Source of the DNA: Chlorocebus sabaeus
Taxonomy: Eukaryota > Chordata > Mammalia > Primates > Cercopithecidae
Direction of reading: 5' to 3'
NCBI RefSeq assembly: GCF_047675955.1
Contig: NC_132910.1
Span: forward strand, 115,799,143-115,863,142
DNA: 64,000 bases
Under the pieces are notes generated by a model. It was not told where the DNA came from. It was given only the letters and a program-made list of their open reading frames with translations, and did no database searches. Made by a program: the position numbers and the translations under genes. Shown here in pieces: positions 25,401 to 34,400 of this stretch (position 1 is its first letter; every line of letters starts with the position of its first letter).

Positions 25401-28400
25401 ATAATATCCACAATGAATTATTTGAAGATGCAAGTAAAAGTGTACATACTTTTTTTTTTTTGCCCATGACACAGCCCTCAGGATGTCCTAAAAACATGTG
25501 CCCTACATTTTAAATGTTGATAGATACAGCACAACTGCCCTCTGAAACGTTTGCATAATTTTTACAAACATCACCTCTGGATAGGTCCCCTTCTTCCAGC
25601 CAACTTACATGAATAAACCACAGAAGATTCACTATGATGACTGTAGGAAGAGGATGGAACCGGGGTCTAAAGTGAGCTTGTAATGAGTGATGTGGGAGAA
25701 GCTGGGCATCCAGAAGTGGGTCGTCTTCAATACTCTGGGTGATATCCAAGGAACCCTGGGGTGCAGAAAAACAGAAGCAAGCTATAATCACCACTTTCTA
25801 GATTATGTTTCTAAGACAAATCTACTAAACTATAAAACTTTTAAACCATATACAAATTACAGGCAAGAGAACACATTCCCTACTTGAATCCAATTTTTAA
25901 AAATTAATTAATTTTTAAAAAATTGTAGAGACACAGTCTCGCTATGTTGCCCAGGCTGGTCTTGTTTGTTTGTTTGTATTTTGGTTTTTGTTTCTGAGAC
26001 AGAGTCTTGCTCTGTCACCCAGGCTGGAGTGCAGAGGCGCAATCTGGGCTCACTGCAACCTCTGCCTCCCAGGTTCGAGCAATTCTCCTGCCTCAGCCTC
26101 CTGGGTAGCTGGGATTACAGGCATGCGCCACCACGCCCGGTTTATTTTTTATTTTTAGTAGAGACGGGGTTTCTCCATGTTGGTCAGGCTGGTCGCAAAC
26201 TCCCGACCTCAGGTGATCTGCCCGCTTTGGTCTCCCAAAGTGCTGGGATTACAGGCATGAGCCACCGTGCCCGGCACACACCCAGCTAATTTTTGTAGTT
26301 TCAGTAGAGACAGGGTTTCACTATGTTGGCCATGCTGGTCTCAAACTCCTGACCTCAGGTCATCCACCCACCTCAGCCTCCCAAAGTGGTGGGATTACAG
26401 GTATCAGTCACAGCGCCCGGCCCCAGGTTGGTCTTGAACCCTTGGCTGCAAGTGATCCTTCCATCTTAGCCTCCCAAATTGCTGAGATTACAAGTGTGAG
26501 ACACCACACCCAGCCTAAAGCCAATTTAAAAAAATACTCTCCTATAAATAACTACTATATACATCTTAGTGAAAATAAGTTTTAAAATGGGTAGAGGAAA
26601 TCTTAATTATATCTTCATTTCATAAACAAGGTAATATGTAAAGAGATTTAAGCAAATCATTTTTCTTCAAGCCTTAAAAACATAGATATTGATTTATTTA
26701 ACATTACATATATTGTTGAAATAATTACATACAGTTGCAATCGTGTTTTTTTTTTTTTTTAGATGAAGACTCACTTTGTTGCCCAGATTGGAGTGCAGTG
26801 GTGTAATCCCAGCTCACTGCAACCTCCATCTTCCAGGTTCAAGTGATTCTCCCGCCTCAGCCTCCTGAGTAGCTGGGATTACAGGCACCTGCCACCACAG
26901 TCAGCTAATTTTTTTGTATTTTTAGTAGATAGGGTTTCACCATGTTGGCCAGGCTGGTCTTGAACTCCTGACCTCAAGTGATTCCCCTGCCTCAGCCTCA
27001 CAAAGTGCTGGGATTACAGGTGTGAGCCACTGCACCCAGTCCGGTTACAATTTTTAAAATAAGTTTTATTATGTCTATTTAAGGTATATAACACATTATG
27101 GGATACATACAGAGAGTAAAAAGGTTACTATAGTGGAACAAATTAACATATCCAACATCTCACATGGTTATCCACTATTTGTGTTTGTGGCAACAGCAGC
27201 TAAAGTCTACTCACTTAGCATGGATCCCACATACAGTACAATTTTATTCCCTATAATCCTCATGTTGTACATAACTCCAGTAGACGTGCTCATCTTGCAT
27301 ATCTGCTACTTTGTATCCTCTGATCTACATCCCATTTCTTTCCTGGACCAGCTGCCCAAGATCTGTAGTTCTTAAACTGTCTCTGGTGGTTCCACAACAT
27401 TTTGAAAAGTTGATGGAGGCTTTATTAAGAGTTCTTAAAACAAACTTTCCATTATGATAGAAATAGAATGGAAATGGATCACCCGGATTGGCCCTTGAGG
27501 AAACTTAGTTTGTAGATACCAGATTCTCAGTGAAAGCAACTAGAGTTGTAACGTCACCAAAGTACCCAACAAAAACTTAGTGCGTGGAGGCTGTCACCTA
27601 AAAATTTCAGCAAGTCACGTTTAAAGGTATGGTTTTGACAGGAACAGTTCTTCCAGGTCTCTGCTGCATAAAAATGAACCACAACAATCTCTCAATCTCA
27701 GACCCTTACTATAAACTATAATGTGTAACACTGTGCCTGGGGTAAAAGAATATAATGTGATTACGTTTTCATTGGGGGAGGTAAGAGATAAAGACATGAA
27801 GAACTAAACAATATGAGAATACACAATACAGTATAGTGCACAGAGATCTAATGACAGCATAGCAATTATAGTTAACAATACTGCATTGTAGGGCTGGGTG
27901 AAGTGGCTTATGCCTGTAATCCCAGCACTTTGGGAGGTCGAGGTGGGCGGATCACCTGAGGTCAGGAGTTCGAGACCAGCCTGGCCAACATGGTAAAATC
28001 TTGTCTCTACTAAAAATATAAAAAATTAGCCAGGCGTGGTAGCACGTGCCTGTAATTCCAGCTATTCAGGAGGCTGAGGCAGGAGAATCGCTTGGACCCA
28101 GGAGGTGGAGGTTGCAGTGAGCCGAGATTGCGCCACTGCACTCCAGCCTGGGCAACAGAGCAAGACTTCGTCTTAAAAATATGGATATATACTGCATTGT
28201 ATATACTTTTAATTTGCTAAGAGTATAGATCTTAAGTGTTCTCACCACATGTTAAAAAAAAAAGAAAACAGAATATGGTGCATGGGAAGTACATAATAAG
28301 TCAGCAAATGAAAAGCACAGAAGACAATGACGGTCAGTTAATTGCACTACAATGAGACGGAAATGAAGGATTCATGAATAGGATTCGGCTACATAGAATG

Positions 28401-31400
28401 AGAGCTCTTTATTTTGGAAGAAGTAGGGAGTAGGAAAAATTATGTAAGGGATGGCTGTTGGTTGCTGAGATTACAAAGATAAGGACAGTAATCTGGGGTG
28501 TAACCTAGCTCTGGAGTGGGCTCCTCGATTTCCAGTAGCAGGTATTCAACACTGCTCTGCAACTGTTTTCGTTGTTGTTGTTTGGTTGGTTTGTTTGGCT
28601 TTTTTTTTTGAGATGGAGTCTTGCTCTGTCACCCAGGCTGGAGTGCACTGGCTCAATCTCAGCTCATTGCAACTTCTGCCTCCTGGGTTCAAGTGATTCT
28701 CCTGTCTCAGCCTCCTGAGTAGCTAGGATTAAAGGCAAGCGCCACCATGCCCGGCTAATTTTTGCATTTTTAGTAGAGATGGGGTTTCGTCATGTTAGCC
28801 AAACTGGTCTCGAACTCCTGACCTCAGGTGATCCATCTGCCTTGGCCTCCCAAAGTGCTGGCATTATGGGCATGAGCCACCACGCCTGGCCAACTCTTTT
28901 ATTCAATGCCTAGATTGCTTCCTGTTTAGTTTACCATAACTCATGGTACGATTCAGATTACTCCTGTTCTCTTCAAGACCCCTCTGCCTCTAGCTCATTC
29001 TCAGTCAGCAGATTTTGGAGCCTTGAGATCTACTCTTCCCTTAGCTAATGTCTATGCATTCTTTCATGCTCAGAAGGGGCAATTCCCACCACATGGCCTT
29101 TCTGGATACCCCTAATCTGGACTGTGCCACCTCCATGTTTTTCAAAGCATTCTGTGCTTGCCTCTTCTATCATAGTATCCTGTGATGGTCTTTTACTTAT
29201 CTCTTTCCCACTAGACTTCATTGGACCCATTAACTTTACACGTCTTGTCTTTGTAATTCCAGCACTCAACACTGTCTCATGGTTGTCACTCAGCAAACAT
29301 TTGCTAGATGAATGAATGAGTGCCCCAAACCTGTCTCCGCAGTATTTTCTAACTCAATTATGATCATCATCAAAGACCTGGGCTAATCAGAAGAGATTAT
29401 CAGGACATACAGGGGATCAACTGTGACTAAAGGCAGTAAGAGCTTTGGTTAAGGGCAGGCTCCTAAGGGCAAACTGCCTGGATTCAAGCACAAGTTCTAC
29501 TGCTTTCTAGCTGAGAGCAAGTTACTTCACCTCTCATGCCTCAGTTTCCCCATCTAAAAAGGAGACTAATAATAGCACCTGCTTTGTAGCTCTGTCAGGA
29601 ATACTATATGAGTCACTACACATGCAAGTCCTCATAACACTGCCTGACACACAGAGAGTTTTCAATAAGTCTTAGCCACTATTATTTATTAACTCTTTTC
29701 TCTTTTTCATATTTTTTAAATTTTAAAATAAAAATCAACAGGGTCTCTCTATGTTGGCCAGGTTGGTCTTGAACTCTTGGCCTCAAGCAATCCTCCCAAG
29801 TGGACTCGCAATGTGCTAAGATTACAGGTGTGAGCCATCACGCCTGGCCTTTTTATTAACTTACCTTTGACTTGCACCCTGCTGTGGTCTAAATGTTGGT
29901 GTCCCCCAATAGTCCCCTGCTTTCCTTTGGGAAGTAATTAAGCCATGAGGGTTCCTTGCTCATAAATGAGATCAGTGCCCTTAGAAAAGAGGCTCAAATG
30001 AGCTCCCTTCCACCTTCCACCGTGTGAGGATGCAGCAAGAAGGCGCCATCTTTGAAGCAGAGAGCAACCCCTCCCCAGGGCTCTTGGCACCTTGATCTTG
30101 GACTTCCTGTCCTCTAGAACTGTGGGCAATACATTTGTATTTGTAAATTACTCCATTTGTATTTTATTATAGCAACCCAAACAAAGACACTACCCCTATA
30201 ATCATTACCATTCTATCCACTCAGTGCTGGGGCATGATAAAAAGAGAAAAAATTATTACCATTTTAACTCCTAAACCTGTTATTTGCTCTCTATTTTAAC
30301 TATCTTAGTCCAGGCCCTCCCATTTCTCTTGGCCTTTTACTAGAAGTTTCCAGTCTCCGGGTCTTGGCAATCTCTTTCACTGCTGTCAGAATTCTTCCAA
30401 GACAAACATTCATGTTTCTCTGCTCAAAAACTTTGGGTAGCTCCCTGTGATGGTCAACATTAGGAGTCAAATGGATGGTAAAGTATTGTGTGTGAGGAGC
30501 CAAACATTTGAGTCAGTGGACTGGGAGAGGAAGACCCACCCTCAATAGGGGCGAGCACCATCCAATCAGCTGCCAATGCAGCTAGAACAAAGCACAGAAT
30601 AGGGGTATAAGCAGCCTGCTGAGTCTTCTGGCTCTCTCTTTCTTTTCTGCGTAGGACACTCACTTCCTTTCTTCCTGCCTTTGGACATCAGACTCCAGAT
30701 TCTTTGGCCTTTGGACTCTGAAACCTGCACCAGCAGCTTGCCTGGGGCTCTCAGGCCTTCGGCTGCCCGACTGAAGGCTATGCTATTGGTTTCCCTGGTT
30801 TTGAGGCTTTGGGGCTTAGACGGAGCCACTATCTCCTTCCCTTTCCCCAGCTTGCAGGTAGCCTATCATGGGACTTCACTGTGTAATCTTGTGAGCTAAT
30901 TCTCCCTAAAAAATCCCCTTTTTATATATACATATATCCTATTGGTTCTGTCCCTCTGGATAATCCTATTACAATCCCCAAATCCTCAGGACAAAGTCCA
31001 AATTCTTAGTCTATCGCTTTACAATCTGTCCCCAAGTTACTTCTCAGGATTTTTTTTTTCTTTTTTTTTGAGACGGAGTCTTGCTCTGTCCCCCAGGCTG
31101 GAGTGCAACGGCATGATCTCAGCTCACTGAAACCTCTGCCTCCTGGGTTCAAACAATTCTCCTGCTTCAGCCTCCCAAGTAGCTGGAATTACAAGCGCCC
31201 GACACCTTGTCCAGCTAGTTTTTGTATTTTTAACAGAGACGGGGTTTCGCCATGTTGGCCATGCTGGTCTCAAACTCCTGACCTCAAGTGATCCGCCCTC
31301 CTCAGCCTCCCAAAGTGCTGGGATTACAGGTATGAGCCACTGTGCCCAACCTTTTTTTTTTTTTTTTTTTTTAACAGGGTCTCACTCTGTCACCCAGGCT

Positions 31401-34400
31401 AGAGAACAGTAGCACAATCTCGGCTCACTGCAGCCTCCGTTCCCCCCTCTCCAGGCTCAAGAGCTCCTCCTACCTGAGCCTCATGAGTAGCTGGGACCAC
31501 AAGCACACTCCACTATGCTTGGCTAATTTTTGTATTTTTAGTAGAGACAGGATTTCACCCTGTTGCCCAGGCTGGTCTTGAACTCCTGAACTCAAGCAAT
31601 CCACCCACCTTGGCCTCCCAGCTCATGCTGGGATTACAGGCATGAACCACTGTGTCTGGCCAAGGATTTGCCTCTCACCATTTCCCTCCCTCCTGGTGCT
31701 GTCTGCTTATGATACCCATCTTTCACGAAACACTTTCCATCTCTACACCAGCTCTACTTGTTCCTCCCCCACCTGTCAAACACTTGTCCCAGCAAAAGCG
31801 CCTTCTCTGTGATGTCATTTTAGCATTCCCAGCCCCAGCACCATTCCTACTGCACTCTTAATCTGACATTGTAGTTTTCATCTATACAAGTTTGAGCTTG
31901 GTCTACTTTGTATCTTCCATGTCTCTATTTAACTTCTAAATATTTAGAAGACATTTATAATAATGTTTAATGTCCACATGCTATTTCTAGCATATGTCAT
32001 GTCTGAACCAGTTTCAGTGGACTCAGTACAGCTCAGTTTCCTGCCTCTTGGCATGCCTTGTCATTTTTTACTGGATGCCAGATATTGCAAATTTTACCTC
32101 TGTGGGTGCTGGACATTTTCTGTATTCCTTTTTTTTTTTTTTTTCTGAGACAGTCTCGCTCTGTCACCCAGGCTGGAGTGCAGTGGAGCGATCTCGGCTC
32201 ACTGCAAGCTCTGCCTCCCAGGTTCACGCCATTCTCCTGCCTCAGCCTACCGAGTAGCTGGGACTACAGGCACCTGCCACCACGCCCGGCTAATTTTTTG
32301 TATTTTTAGTAGAGACAGGGTTTCACCGTGTTAGCCAGGATTGTCTCGATCTCCTGACCTTATGATCTGCCCGCCTTGGCCTCCCAAAGTGCTGGGATTA
32401 CGGGCGTGAGCCACCTCGCCCGGCCATTTTCTGTATTCCTATATTTGTGAACTTTGTTCTGGAGTGCAGTGAATTCACTTGGAAACAGTCTTGCTGTTAA
32501 GAAATTAGGTGGGCTTCATCTAAGGTTAATTATACTCCACTACTGAGGAAAGACCTTTCTGAGTACTCTACCTACATGCTCTGTGAATTACGAGGGTTCT
32601 GTCTGGCTAGTGGGTGAAATAGGCAGTATTCTTGGCCCTGTATCGAGAAACTGTTCCTTCCAATCCTTTTCGGTGGTTCTTTACGAGGCCTCCAAGAGCT
32701 TCTTCATGCCCTGATTAGCACTCTACTGGATGCCTAGTAGGGGTGGGGGCAGGGGCTTCCCTGCAGACCTTCAGTTCCCCCCCTTTGTAGCTCTCTTCTC
32801 TCTGGGTGCTCTGTCTTGTGAACTCTAGTTACTTCGATCTCCTACATCCTCAACTCAGAAGTATGCTGGGCTCTGCCTGGCTTCCCCCTTTCTTGTCACA
32901 GCCTGCACACTCTTTCAAGGCAGTAAGCCGGGGCAGTGACAGAGTTCATAGCATTTGTTTCCCATCTCTGAGATTGCTTACCCTTCGTCGTCTGATGTCC
33001 GGTATCTCACAAAGTGTTGTATCATATGTTATATCAGTTTTTCGGTTGTTTCAGGCAGAATGGTAGATCTATTCCCAGTTACTCCATGTTGGCTGGGAAT
33101 GGAAGTCCCTACTGAACTCTGTTACATCTGTATTATAACCTACCGTACTAAGCACATGGCATTGAAATTGTCAGAATAAAATGTGCTTTACAAGGGCAGA
33201 GACTCTTTTATATTATGCCCTTTGTGCTTTTAACAGTTGATACATAGCAGGTGCTAAAGTGTTCAATATGTGTGTTGAGAGAATGAAAGACTGCTCAACT
33301 TCCTTGTATGCTTCAGACCTGGGAAATTTTTATTTATTTATTTACTTTTGAGACAGAATTTCACACTTGTTGCCCAGACTGGAGTGCAGTGGTGTGATCT
33401 TGGCTCACTGCAACCTCTGCCTCCCAGGTTCAAGCGATTCTCCTGCCTCAGCCTCCCGACAGGTAGGGATTACAGGCATGTGCCACCATGCCTGGGTAAT
33501 TTTTGTATTTTTAGTAGGTACTGGGTTTCGCCATGTTGGCCAGGCTGGTCTCAAACTCCTGACCTCAGGTGATCCGCCCACCTCAGCCTCCCAAAGTGCT
33601 GGGATTACAGGCGTGAGCCACTGCACCTGGCCAGACCTGGGACATTTAAACAAAGCTAGCATTGAAACCTTCACTATAAGACAATAATCTATTTTATCTC
33701 CTACTATGTTACTTTCATGCACCTTCTTCTCTCGCCTAAATGAGCTTTCTATAGAGTCCTACAAATATCCTCCCCTATCTTTTTCAGAATTCTATGTATC
33801 TTTCAAGGTCTTAACCAAGTTTATGTTCTCTATAAAACTGGCCCTGTTACGTGTTTTCCTTCTGCTTTAAACTCCTATAAAACATATTGCCCATAATACT
33901 CATTTGGAATATTTCTTACGCTGCCTGATATTGTTTTCCTTTTCATGTGTGTATCTTTTGTTTTTCCTAACTACACTGAAGGAGTTGGGGACTACACTAT
34001 GGTTCTTCTCTATGTCACTTAGGAGTATTTACTTTCCAATGAATCCTATAGGAAATATGCAGCATAACCATATAAACAGCACCCAGTCATTCTATGAACT
34101 TACCATCTGCAAGTGAAGGCTGAGGGGAAGAGGACTCCTGAAGTCAAATGTTTTTTCCATTTCCAATATTAACTACATATATCCGTTGTTTTTGCCCACA
34201 TGGTACCTCTTCCCTCTTCTGTGACAGTAACTCTATTTCCTTTGAGGACCCACGGTCTACTTCTGCATTAAGTCTTAGTGGAAACATCCTTCAATACCCT
34301 TCCTCTTCCTCTGGTCTAGGAGTGGTCATGGAACAAAAAACAGTTGGGTGAATCCAACTCTCTCCATGAGCAGTAAAAGAAAGATCATGAGGCCAGGTGC

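Larger units (their letters stand above)
25922..26515 (-). mobile_element. outer Alu right arm, interrupted
   Basis: 25922-25963 ('gttgcccaggctggtctt') and 26423-26515 ('ccaggttggtcttgaaccct ... cccagcc') are pieces of one old Alu arm separated by at least one later Alu. The nearest edge is 167 bp from exon 2. Confidence 0.8.
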
